The position numbers were made by a program, and so were the translations under genes. Under the pieces are notes generated by a model. It ran no database searches, had not been told where the DNA came from, and saw only the letters and a list, made by a program, of their open reading frames with translations. This document shows positions 45,781 through 52,538 of a stretch of 52,538 nucleotides of DNA, piece after piece. The stretch is from a virus. The stretch lies in IMG/VR virus record IMGVR_UViG_3300030046_000015, positions 1 through 52,538 of that record; one strand, written 5' to 3'. The first letter of the stretch is position 1. Each line of letters starts with the position of its first letter.

Positions 45781-46821
45781 TTAGTTTCCTATCGCGTAGA
45801 ACGCCAGTGTGACTGCCTGGTCGAAGTTTGCACCACCACCACCTGTAGGAACGGAGCATTGTAGGAATACTTGTGCTCCGGTGGTGGTTACTGACACCGC
45901 GCTGGCGGAAGCTATATCGTTGGCGTGTGCGCTAGGACTTGGCAAGCCTTGTACGGTTACCTGCAGTCCTGGCACTGCTGTAAAACCGTGTGGAAAGACA
46001 ATAGCAGCATTCGCAAACTGGTTGCCGGTGGATGGGACGTTGATGCTACCCCACACTTCTATGGTTCCATCAGGAGAGATTCTGTAACTACCGTTTGAGT
46101 TTGTTACGCGTGAAAAACCTGGCGATTGCGGCACAAAGAACCCACCGACGTTCGTCAGCACCTGGCCAGCCGCACCCGGTGCGGCCAACGTCAGCGTGGT
46201 GAACGCTCCGGTCGACGGCGCGGCGGCACCTATGGCGGTGCCTACTATACCGTTAATATCGGATAGCACGGGCGCGGCTGGAACCAGATTGCTGTTGACG
46301 TCGACCTTGAACAGCAATATGCACTCCGCGTTCGGCGACGTATCCAGAGCGCCTGCGCCAATTACATCGCCGGACCACGTGACTGTTCTCCCGCCCGTGG
46401 CATCCTGAGATAGTACCACAGTCAGTAAATCGCCAACTTGCTGATTGATTATCGTTATATCCGCATTACCGGTGAGTCTTACTTCGAATCCCAGCGACTG
46501 CGACATGTCGAACGTTACATTTGGCGCGTACGTCACCAGCTGCAAATTGGCCCTGAAGTCCGCCGACGTCAGGAAGTTGGCGCACTGGGCGGTAAGCGTA
46601 GACAGATTGGAGTCCGACGTAGTGAAGCCCTTGGCAGCGAACGCCGTGAACAGGGCAGTCAGATACGTGGACATCTGGTAGAACACCTTGTTCGCTAGCG
46701 GCGAAAGGAACAGGGAGGGGTCCGTCGCTCCTCCCGCGCGCTGTGAGTCGGCCAAGTAGGCCGCATCATTCTCTTGATTCGCTGCGGTGGGATTCCACTG
46801 CAGAAGATTGGTGGTTGCCAT
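45781..46821 (-). CDS. tail fibre protein with Gp53-like C-terminus, 346 aa
   Basis: ATG has AAGGAGCTAC upstream. After a start MATTNLLQWNPTAANQENDA the protein has a structural part, then TAIGAAAPSTGAFTTLTLAA (the same type of module as in the longer fibres). The C-terminal domain reads SNGSYRISPDGTIEVWGS, then VFPHGFTAVPGLQVTVQG, like Gp53-type fibre tips. No signal peptide is seen here, unlike the next three large proteins. Confidence 0.7.
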   Translation of the reverse strand: MATTNLLQWNPTAANQENDAAYLADSQRAGGATDPSLFLSPLANKVFYQMSTYLTALFTAFAAKGFTTSDSNLSTLTAQCANFLTSADFRANLQLVTYAPNVTFDMSQSLGFEVRLTGNADITIINQQVGDLLTVVLSQDATGGRTVTWSGDVIGAGALDTSPNAECILLFKVDVNSNLVPAAPVLSDINGIVGTAIGAAAPSTGAFTTLTLAAPGAAGQVLTNVGGFFVPQSPGFSRVTNSNGSYRISPDGTIEVWGSINVPSTGNQFANAAIVFPHGFTAVPGLQVTVQGLPSPSAHANDIASASAVSVTTTGAQVFLQCSVPTGGGGANFDQAVTLAFYAIGN

Positions 46822-46839
46822 GTAGCTCCTTGCCCGCGG

Positions 46840-47475
46840 TTAGCCGGCCCAGTGTCCCGTGTCGAATCCAGATATGAATCCCGGCGAGCTGCCAAATCCG
46901 AAGAAGGGCAAGACACCGAACAGGTACGTATAGAGCACGCCCTCGGGACGCGGTACGATGTAGCCGTGCACGATTAGATCCTGCAGTATAGATGTGAATG
47001 ATCCTGTAAGGGTGAGATCCACAGTCATATTCTGATTGTCGATGACCACGATTGTACCGCCAGGAAATAGTTGCTTCCAGATTGGGTACAGGCTGACAAT
47101 CGTACCATCCCACTGGTTGGTCGCGATCTTCGCCTTGATGTAGATGCGAAATGTGGCGTCGTCCAGGATTGGGCTGACTCCGCCGCTTGGCTGGAAGTTC
47201 ACCGTGCGGAATGCGCCGACCGTGGCTCCTAGCATGTCCAGTTGCGCGCCAATGGCGCTGTCCAGGTCGAGCGACGTGTCCATTTGAACCAGGCACTGGC
47301 TGGCGTCATCGAATTTCTTCAGCAGAACGTAGAGCAACGCGTTCAGCTTCTTGGAATTGGCGTACTGGCTCGTCAGCAGCCCTATATAGTATCCGATGGG
47401 CAGTGTTTCCAGCGGCTCATTGCCGTAGCCTCCGGTGCCATAACCTTGCGTGCCGTAGTACGGGTTGCTACTCAT
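46840..47475 (-). CDS. DUF2612-like baseplate protein
   Basis: The 211-aa protein has LLTSQYANSKKLNALLYVLL, then SLDLDSAIGAQLDMLGATVG, a DDATFRIYIKAKIATNQWDG segment and LTLTGSFTSILQDLIVHGYIVPRP. This is the DUF2612 signature, the functional counterpart of tail protein I in the contractile-tail baseplate. It has a Gly-Tyr-rich N-terminus and a Gly/Phe-rich end. The start overlaps the baseplate J stop (ATGA). Confidence 0.8.
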   Translation of the reverse strand: MSSNPYYGTQGYGTGGYGNEPLETLPIGYYIGLLTSQYANSKKLNALLYVLLKKFDDASQCLVQMDTSLDLDSAIGAQLDMLGATVGAFRTVNFQPSGGVSPILDDATFRIYIKAKIATNQWDGTIVSLYPIWKQLFPGGTIVVIDNQNMTVDLTLTGSFTSILQDLIVHGYIVPRPEGVLYTYLFGVLPFFGFGSSPGFISGFDTGHWAG

Positions 47476-48890
47476 ACCGTGACCACTCCTATGTTGCCGG
47501 CGATACCCTCAGCGGCATAGTAGAAGTTTGGCATAACGATGTCGACGACGCCGAGCGTGGAGAACGAAACCGCGCCTCCGGTACTGGCAGCTGTAGTTGG
47601 AATTGTCAACGGTATGGTAGTGCCTGACGGGGTTCCAGTCAATGTTCCAGGCGCGATGCCGGGACCAGAGACCAGTTGACCGGCTATGATGCCAGTAGCT
47701 GAGGCCACTACCATAGACGATGCGGCAAGGCCATACGTGCCCGTGGTAGAAGCCGTTGTTACACCAAGTTGTACAGATACTGTTCCGAAGTTCGGCGCGA
47801 TCAGGTTGGTGTTCACGTTCATGATCTCGAAATAAATAGCTCCGATGGACACAGTCTCGCCAATGGCCAGTTCGTTTAGGTACGTTACCAACGCAGCCTG
47901 CACCGCACTTAGCACGGCACTGTTAGGCGTAGTACCGTAGCCAGTCAACGTGGTGAGCACGAATATGGGATACACCGTTGGCAAAAAGAAGCTGATGTCC
48001 TCGGTCACGCCAGTATTTGGATCAATCACTGGATTCGTCGTGGTACCGTTGGTGAAGCAACCGATCGTCTTTTTCTGGTAGATCGCCGTGGCCACACTTA
48101 GTACGTTGGTGCATTGCACGACCATTGAGATGGAGTGGGGCGGGTTGCCCCAACTGTCCACGGCTCCCGTCGGATTCTCGATAGAAGACCCTGGGCCACC
48201 TGGCGTGGGGTAACCCGGAGCAACGCGAATGACTCCGGGTGCGGCTAAAATGGCAGCTATGGTGGATGCCACAGGAGTTAGAGATGGCAGCGCCACTGAC
48301 ACCGCTTGACGCGCACGCAGACTGGAGTCGGACTCCACTACGTCGCCCACAGTCGCTGCTGTTGGATTGGTGACAGTACTCCAACCAGACGTCGGCGTGT
48401 TGATGACGTTGACCTGCCCCGGCTCGGCGGCAATAGCTCCTGGAGTGGTGCAAGTCGCCGTTACGCTGATTATCCCGCTGAGAGGAAATGTAACCGTCGA
48501 AGGAAGTGCCCACAGGTTACCATTCTGATCCTGTGCGAATCCGTTCGTAATAGTCGACAATCCTGTGCCAACTAGATTCAGCAGTACGGTAGAGAATGTG
48601 AACGCCTCGCGCGCCAGCCCGTTCATCTTCACTTGCCTATCTAGGCCAGCTCCCACGGCCGTTTGTGGCGATGACTGGTTGTACGCCAACTGTGCAGCCT
48701 GCATGGTGTCGGATTGCTTCAGGGAGATGATGCTCAACAGCTGGTAGATGGCCGAGTCTGGGCCAACATACTGATTGATGCCATATATGTTCAAGAACGC
48801 TTGCAGGTTGTCGGCAAGGATCGACGGGTACGAGGGAACGGTGAGTCCGCTCGCCGTTACGGACGGTGGAGCATAGGCGGGTGTGCTCAT
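47472..48890 (-). CDS. baseplate J (gp47/XkdT-like) protein
   Basis: The 472-aa protein has AIYQLLSIISLKQSDTMQAA at the N-terminus and then GAGLDRQVKMNGLAR, a GDVVESDSSLRARQAVSVAL segment and a VRVAPG-like turn, as in Baseplate_J proteins of contractile tails. In the C-terminal third, an inserted Gly/Thr/Ser-rich stretch (SGPGIAPGTLTGTPSGTTIP) interrupts the usual fold and could be a small beta domain. It builds the wedge of the baseplate with gp25- and DUF2612-like partners. Confidence 0.8.
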   Translation of the reverse strand: MSTPAYAPPSVTASGLTVPSYPSILADNLQAFLNIYGINQYVGPDSAIYQLLSIISLKQSDTMQAAQLAYNQSSPQTAVGAGLDRQVKMNGLAREAFTFSTVLLNLVGTGLSTITNGFAQDQNGNLWALPSTVTFPLSGIISVTATCTTPGAIAAEPGQVNVINTPTSGWSTVTNPTAATVGDVVESDSSLRARQAVSVALPSLTPVASTIAAILAAPGVIRVAPGYPTPGGPGSSIENPTGAVDSWGNPPHSISMVVQCTNVLSVATAIYQKKTIGCFTNGTTTNPVIDPNTGVTEDISFFLPTVYPIFVLTTLTGYGTTPNSAVLSAVQAALVTYLNELAIGETVSIGAIYFEIMNVNTNLIAPNFGTVSVQLGVTTASTTGTYGLAASSMVVASATGIIAGQLVSGPGIAPGTLTGTPSGTTIPLTIPTTAASTGGAVSFSTLGVVDIVMPNFYYAAEGIAGNIGVVTV

Positions 48891-48906
48891 GATTCTCCTT
48901 GCTGCT

Positions 48907-49305
48907 TTACGCGTCTAGACTTGATTCGCTCAAGGCTGGTGCTGTATTTATGGCAACCGGACCAAATTGCGTGGTGGTGTTGGCCGTTATGCCTAGTCGA
49001 CCATTCGTGAACGTCACCTGCACGTTGTTGGTGCCGGTTACATATGGTCCGCCCTCGATGTTCTGGCGTATGGCCAGCTCCATGGCGGCCAGCCCTTGCG
49101 GTGTTCCGAGTTGCCCAAGTATGGCTTGGAACACTGGTAGCCCGATATTCAGGTTCTCCCACCACTCTCCAAGGAACAGATTCAAACGGGTCTTGATGGC
49201 CTGTGCTACTGCAGACGTATCTGTAAGATTGGCGTTGGGGTCAAATATAGGGTCGTATCCTGCGTCCAGCAGCAGGTACTGCATCGTAGGGGCTACGTTG
49301 GCCAT
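48907..49305 (-). CDS. gp25/GPW-like baseplate wedge protein
   Basis: The 132-aa protein begins after a spike gene and has AVAQAIKTRLNLFLGEWWEN, then LNIGLPVFQAILGQLG and MELAIRQNIEG, the core of the gp25/GPW family (lysozyme-like wedge). The C-terminus is Thr/Asn-rich. It would sit in the baseplate next to J and DUF2612. Confidence 0.75.
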   Translation of the reverse strand: MANVAPTMQYLLLDAGYDPIFDPNANLTDTSAVAQAIKTRLNLFLGEWWENLNIGLPVFQAILGQLGTPQGLAAMELAIRQNIEGGPYVTGTNNVQVTFTNGRLGITANTTTQFGPVAINTAPALSESSLDA

Positions 49306-49308
49306 GAA

Positions 49309-50064
49309 CTACTGTCCCTTCAAAATGGTGGTCTCTGAGCCTGTAGGCACGGCAGGACCAGTATAAGGCGGCGACAGTGTAGCTAGATATGGCATGATAT
49401 TGGTAACGAACCACTGGTAGAAGGTATCGTTTACTAGCGCCAATGCCATACCATCGTTCTTAGCTGTTACAGACGCTCCACTGATGGTGACTCCTGCTTC
49501 TGCCACGTCGATGATAGTATTACCGTCGTCTGACCGAATCTGCAGTGAGTCGGTGGAGTAGTCTGAAAGCAGGTTGTTCTGGCTCCACATGCCTGGAAAG
49601 AACCCGCAGTCGTGCACATGGTGCCTGCGGACTTCAAGCTGGCGCTGCGTGCCGGATGGTATAGGCCACGACACCGGCTTTGGATTCTGAGCCGGAGGGG
49701 CGTTCTGCTGACCGTGCAGCCACCAATTGTCGAAGCAAGTGTCGCAGAATATCAGCATCCCCTGGTCGCCCTTCTTCAAGGGCAATGTCACGCTAAATCC
49801 TCCTCCGCGCGGCAATAGGATTGGCACGTTGATGATGGGCGGCACGTCCCACCACTGCTGCTGCCCGTTGTAGCGCACTCGCTCCTGTATGGCTATCTGC
49901 ACGGTTACGGTCTGCGCGCTGCCGTTGATGTCTTCTGTTAGGAACGCCGGTGTGGCAACGCGCGCCTTGGCCAAGGCTTGCTTGACAATCAGCTTCCACT
50001 GACTGGTGTCTGAGGCCGTTACCTGTGCCAGTGTAAGACCGGGCGTGTTGGGCGTGCTTGACAT
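49309..50064 (-). CDS. Gp138-type membrane-puncturing spike
   Basis: ATG at 50064 has TAGGAG upstream. The 251-aa protein has the N-terminal OB part (VQIAIQERVRYNGQQQWWDV, PPIINVPILLPRGGGFSVTL), then PLKKGDQGMLIFCDTCFDNW, matching the Gp138_N pattern. A conserved HDCGFFPGMW segment follows, then a beta-helix-like part (SLQIRSDDGNTIIDVAEAG). It is the tail tip that pierces the outer membrane. Confidence 0.8.
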   Translation of the reverse strand: MSSTPNTPGLTLAQVTASDTSQWKLIVKQALAKARVATPAFLTEDINGSAQTVTVQIAIQERVRYNGQQQWWDVPPIINVPILLPRGGGFSVTLPLKKGDQGMLIFCDTCFDNWWLHGQQNAPPAQNPKPVSWPIPSGTQRQLEVRRHHVHDCGFFPGMWSQNNLLSDYSTDSLQIRSDDGNTIIDVAEAGVTISGASVTAKNDGMALALVNDTFYQWFVTNIMPYLATLSPPYTGPAVPTGSETTILKGQ

Positions 50065-50071
50065 GCGACTC

Positions 50072-51133
50072 CTAGGTTGGCGATGTGGCCGACAGCAGGC
50101 CATCCAGCAGGTTGGAGGCGAACGTGGTACTGCAGCCGGTTACTTCCGTGTACCAGTCGTTTCCACGTGAGTCGCCGACATGCCTTACTTGTACGACGAA
50201 CTGCAGCGTGTTGAGCGGGTTCTGGAACTGACCTACTTGAATTACTTGTTGCGTTATGAGCAGGTTGCCGGCCAACTGCACTACTTGCACTGGCAGTGTC
50301 ACCTTGAGACGTGGGTCTAGCAGCACCGTGAATATGATTCCTTGCGGAGTTTGGCGAGGAGTGCCTATGATACTCTGCGTAGTTCCGGCCGGCAGTCCCG
50401 ACGCTACAGTTCCTATTGGAGTGGGCAATGCATAGATAAGATCAGGAGCAGGCGTGGCTAGGCCAGAACCGATATTGCCGATCTCGGTCATGTACGCCGC
50501 ATTGCCTTTGCGAAACGTTGACAGGTTCTGGTCGGATGATACGATGTCCAGGTAGTCGCCCATCGTATGGAACACGGTGTTTCCACGCGGATACTGCTTG
50601 GCTGTCAATGCTGCTTGCGCATGCTCGCTCAGCGTGGCTGTATTCTGACTGTTCTCCATAGGAGGCAGACCAATGTTGCCGGCCATCTGTGTAAGCAGCT
50701 GAGCCTGCTGCGCGTACGGGCCGATGGAGAAGGCCACCGGGTTGGCCATGGATATCGGATTGGCCACGCAGTGCAGTGTTACGCGCGTGTCGATGACGTT
50801 CTCTTCATCCAGCAATACCTGGAATATGGGGCCGTCCCACACCACCGAACTCAGCGCTGGGCCGGTCTGGAAACCCGCCTTAAGCCTGACCTTAGTAGCC
50901 GCCAGTACTATGTTGTTGATTGTCTCCTGACTAAGGTTGTATACGACGATGTCAGCGTACCACCAAGGAGACGGTATCGTGGACTGCACTATTTCAAACG
51001 TTATACGCAGCGATTCCGGCTCCCATGCGTTGGTGGACACGGTAAGGTCTTGGTCTACGCCGTTGGCGTCCGTGTACGTTATGATCAGCTCCCATGCCTG
51101 CCCGAAGAACGGAATCTGAGATGTGGTACTCAT
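50072..51133 (-). CDS. probable baseplate hub protein, 353 aa
   Basis: ATG at 51133 overlaps the plug gene stop (ATGA). The protein has QAWELIITYTDANGVDQDLT, SLRITFEIVQSTIPSPWWYA, DIVVYNLSQETIN, then a hub-like beta-rich body with HCVANPISMANPVAF. It ends with VRHVGDSRGNDWYTEVTGCS. The order between plug and spike fits a hub (gp27/gpD-like) protein, as in Pam3-type baseplates. Assignment is by order and fold-like pattern. Confidence 0.65.
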   Translation of the reverse strand: MSTTSQIPFFGQAWELIITYTDANGVDQDLTVSTNAWEPESLRITFEIVQSTIPSPWWYADIVVYNLSQETINNIVLAATKVRLKAGFQTGPALSSVVWDGPIFQVLLDEENVIDTRVTLHCVANPISMANPVAFSIGPYAQQAQLLTQMAGNIGLPPMENSQNTATLSEHAQAALTAKQYPRGNTVFHTMGDYLDIVSSDQNLSTFRKGNAAYMTEIGNIGSGLATPAPDLIYALPTPIGTVASGLPAGTTQSIIGTPRQTPQGIIFTVLLDPRLKVTLPVQVVQLAGNLLITQQVIQVGQFQNPLNTLQFVVQVRHVGDSRGNDWYTEVTGCSTTFASNLLDGLLSATSPT

Positions 51134-51465
51134 GCGGTATCGCCCCACAACAATGAGAAGTTGGTAAGGTTAGCAGCACCTGGGTAATCGGAAGACGCAT
51201 TGCCAGTGTTCAAGATGTACGCACTGCCGATCTTCAAGTAACCGTACTGCGCCAGTATATTTGCCGATGGATAGTAGCCGGTGACCAATGGCAGTGAAGC
51301 GATTAGAATAGCATTCTGCGCACTTGTCACTTGCAGCTGCCACCAACCGGACATGACCGAATATGATAGGAAGAATCCTAATGTAAGTGGGTTACCATCT
51401 ACGGTCAACTGAACTGAGAATGATTGGTTAGGATTCTGCGTTAGCGGTATGATTTGCGACGACAT
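51130..51465 (-). CDS. Pam3_gp18-like baseplate plug protein
   Basis: The 111-aa protein begins MSSQIIPLTQNPNQSFSVQL, followed by VDGNPLTLGFFLSYSVMSGW, WQLQVTSAQNAILIASLPL and GYLKIGSAYIL. This matches the small beta-barrel plug protein of Pam3-type baseplates (about 110 aa). It would sit between hub and tube. The start shares a base with the upstream stop (TGATG). Confidence 0.7.
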   Translation of the reverse strand: MSSQIIPLTQNPNQSFSVQLTVDGNPLTLGFFLSYSVMSGWWQLQVTSAQNAILIASLPLVTGYYPSANILAQYGYLKIGSAYILNTGNASSDYPGAANLTNFSLLWGDTA

Positions 51466-52307
51466 CAGTTCGACCCTCCGAACTGCTGCGGCGTGGAGCT
51501 GTATGACCCAGCTCCCGGCACGTTAACGGCAGTTTGATTCTGCTGCGCACTGCCTATCAAGGTTCCAGGCATCGCCGGAAACTGGTTGTTGATGCTATCG
51601 GCATTCAGCGTATTGATCATGGAGCCTGGGGGCACAAGGAACTGACTGTCGATAGTGGATGTCGTTGGTGCGGTGCTGACCTCGCCAAGTCCGGTCTGAT
51701 TCGTCTCATTCGGACGAGAACTTGTGGGTGCCGTCTGCACGTCAGCCAAAAACAACTGGCTAAATTCGACTCGGAAGCGCGCTCCGGTTATGGACTTATT
51801 GTCCTCATGCGGCGAGATATCCGCTATCAGCATGTTTGAATATGTGCGCAGACGAGTAGTAACTTGAAGAGGCACACGTGAAGCCTGTAACGCTAGCATC
51901 TGCTGGTACGCCGACACGCTCTTGGACGAATTGCCGGTCCACTGCTGAACGTAAGGGGGACTGGTCTGATTGGAAGCGACGTACTGCGGAGTCACGTCTG
52001 ACATGAGCACGTATATGACCAGCGACGCCGGGTTGAGGTAGGCGTGGCTGGTTATGGCCGCGCCGTTTTGCACCGGGTGCATGGTCTTGGTGAGCGTCTG
52101 TCCATGCTCTAGTGATAAGACGGCGTCGAATACGTAAGTAGTGGACGAAGTCACCGACAACTGCAACGGAGTGTCAGGACTGCTACCAGAGACTTCCGTT
52201 CCCACGCTGCTCTGACCGTAACTTGCCGGTACGGTTACGGAAACCATCGGCATCTTGGCCCATTGCGGAGGACGATACTGGGCGATCGGTGCTGGTGCGG
52301 TCGACAT
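51465..52307 (-). CDS. Dit-like tail protein, 280 aa
   Basis: The protein has VFDAVLSLEHGQTLTKTMHP, then VQNGAAITSHAYLNPASLVI and SAYQQMLALQASRVPLQVTT, followed by RLRTYSNMLIADISP. This is the Dit-like N-terminal domain pattern (tail initiator near the tape measure). It ends with a Thr/Ser/Pro-rich, flexible part. It would join tail tube and baseplate. Coupled to the next gene. Confidence 0.75.
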   Translation of the reverse strand: MSTAPAPIAQYRPPQWAKMPMVSVTVPASYGQSSVGTEVSGSSPDTPLQLSVTSSTTYVFDAVLSLEHGQTLTKTMHPVQNGAAITSHAYLNPASLVIYVLMSDVTPQYVASNQTSPPYVQQWTGNSSKSVSAYQQMLALQASRVPLQVTTRLRTYSNMLIADISPHEDNKSITGARFRVEFSQLFLADVQTAPTSSRPNETNQTGLGEVSTAPTTSTIDSQFLVPPGSMINTLNADSINNQFPAMPGTLIGSAQQNQTAVNVPGAGSYSSTPQQFGGSN

Positions 52308-52310
52308 GGC

Positions 52311-52538
52311 CTACCCCGTAGCTCCCGCATCTTGCAACTCATAAAGGTTGCGCTGCGTCTGCTTGTTTTTCAGTGAGTTCAGCTTGGAGACGACCGCGTT
52401 CGCGACGTGCTCGTTGGTGTGGCCCGGCTTGTCTATGTGGATCACGATAGATCCGACGTGGATGTCGCCCGACACTCCCTTGGCGCGCGCGATGGCCGCT
52501 ATCTCGGCCTGCGCCTCCGAGCTTAGCGCGCCGTGGCG
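52311..52538 (-). CDS. C-terminal part of a probable tape-measure/tail protein (cut by window edge)
   Basis: The frame runs from the window edge to a TAG (52311-52313). The visible 75 residues have SSEAQAEIAAIARAKGVSGD, then VGSIVIHIDKPGHTNEHVAN and KLNSLKNKQTQRNLYE. The position right before the Dit-like gene suggests the tape measure protein. Only the tail end is visible, so this is uncertain. Confidence 0.5.
   Translation of the reverse strand, partial: RHGALSSEAQAEIAAIARAKGVSGDIHVGSIVIHIDKPGHTNEHVANAVVSKLNSLKNKQTQRNLYELQDAGATG

Noticed and set aside
1-52538. CRISPR array, integrase, toxin-antitoxin or retron elements
   Set aside because: No regular direct repeats, tyrosine/serine recombinase motifs or reverse transcriptase motifs were seen; the Cas4-like protein is read as a phage RecB-type nuclease.

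Overview
The window is a gene-dense, GC-moderate piece of a tailed double-stranded DNA phage genome. The evidence is a leftward baseplate, tail-fibre and lysis block, a phage-type replication block, and very tight packing with many ATGA, GTGA, TGATG and TAATG stop/start overlaps. The baseplate set (gp25-like, baseplate J-like, DUF2612-like, Gp138-type spike, Dit-like and Pam3-type plug proteins) fits a contractile-tailed myovirus with a simple baseplate. No integrase, repressor or tRNA gene was seen. The host is probably a diderm bacterium, judging from the lysis lipoprotein and Sec-type signal peptides, but the sequence does not name it.

Layout. Positions 1-32869 are transcribed rightward. 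Positions 1-10450 hold mostly small accessory genes: zinc-finger and membrane micro-proteins, SprT-like, YfaP-like, HAD nucleotidase, J-domain, MSMEG_6728-type and a frameshifted DHH phosphoesterase. A strongly structured RNA element lies at 7399-7590. Positions 10443-20742 hold the DNA replication and repair core: ATP-dependent ligase, SPFH protein, an SSB-like protein, dCTP deaminase, family A DNA polymerase, a Cas4/RecB-like nuclease, a VRR-NUC nuclease and an SF2 helicase. A free-standing HNH endonuclease follows, then more small genes to 27474 and a terminator at 27508-27539. Positions 27585-32869 form a cluster of TAGT-like glycosyltransferase, zinc-finger protein, APH-fold kinase, NTP-transferase, HMUDK_hel/aGPT-Pplase-family protein, thymidylate-synthase-like hydroxymethylase, HD phosphohydrolase and a DUF3310 protein. 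This looks like a pathway for hypermodified (5-hydroxymethyluracil-derived) DNA bases.

A 17-bp bidirectional terminator at 32877-32928 separates this from the leftward block at 32935-52538. In transcription order that block runs: end of a probable tape-measure/tail gene, Dit-like protein, baseplate plug, hub-like protein, spike, gp25-like wedge, baseplate J, DUF2612, tail fibres, three large tail proteins that unusually all carry signal peptides, then GH108 endolysin, a small protein, holin-like protein, lipoprotein, terminator and two papain-fold proteins.

Regulation. Ten perfect TATAAT boxes lie on the plus strand, nine at gene boundaries, mostly without a clear -35 element. Several are followed by a short leader hairpin with the Shine-Dalgarno sequence in its loop or just after it. 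Two carry a shared inverted repeat (TTTTCTGG/CCAGAAAA). The most interesting items are the base-modification cluster, the RNA at 7399-7590, the hairpin leaders and the signal-peptide-bearing tail proteins. All functional names come from motif recognition by eye; no database search was possible.
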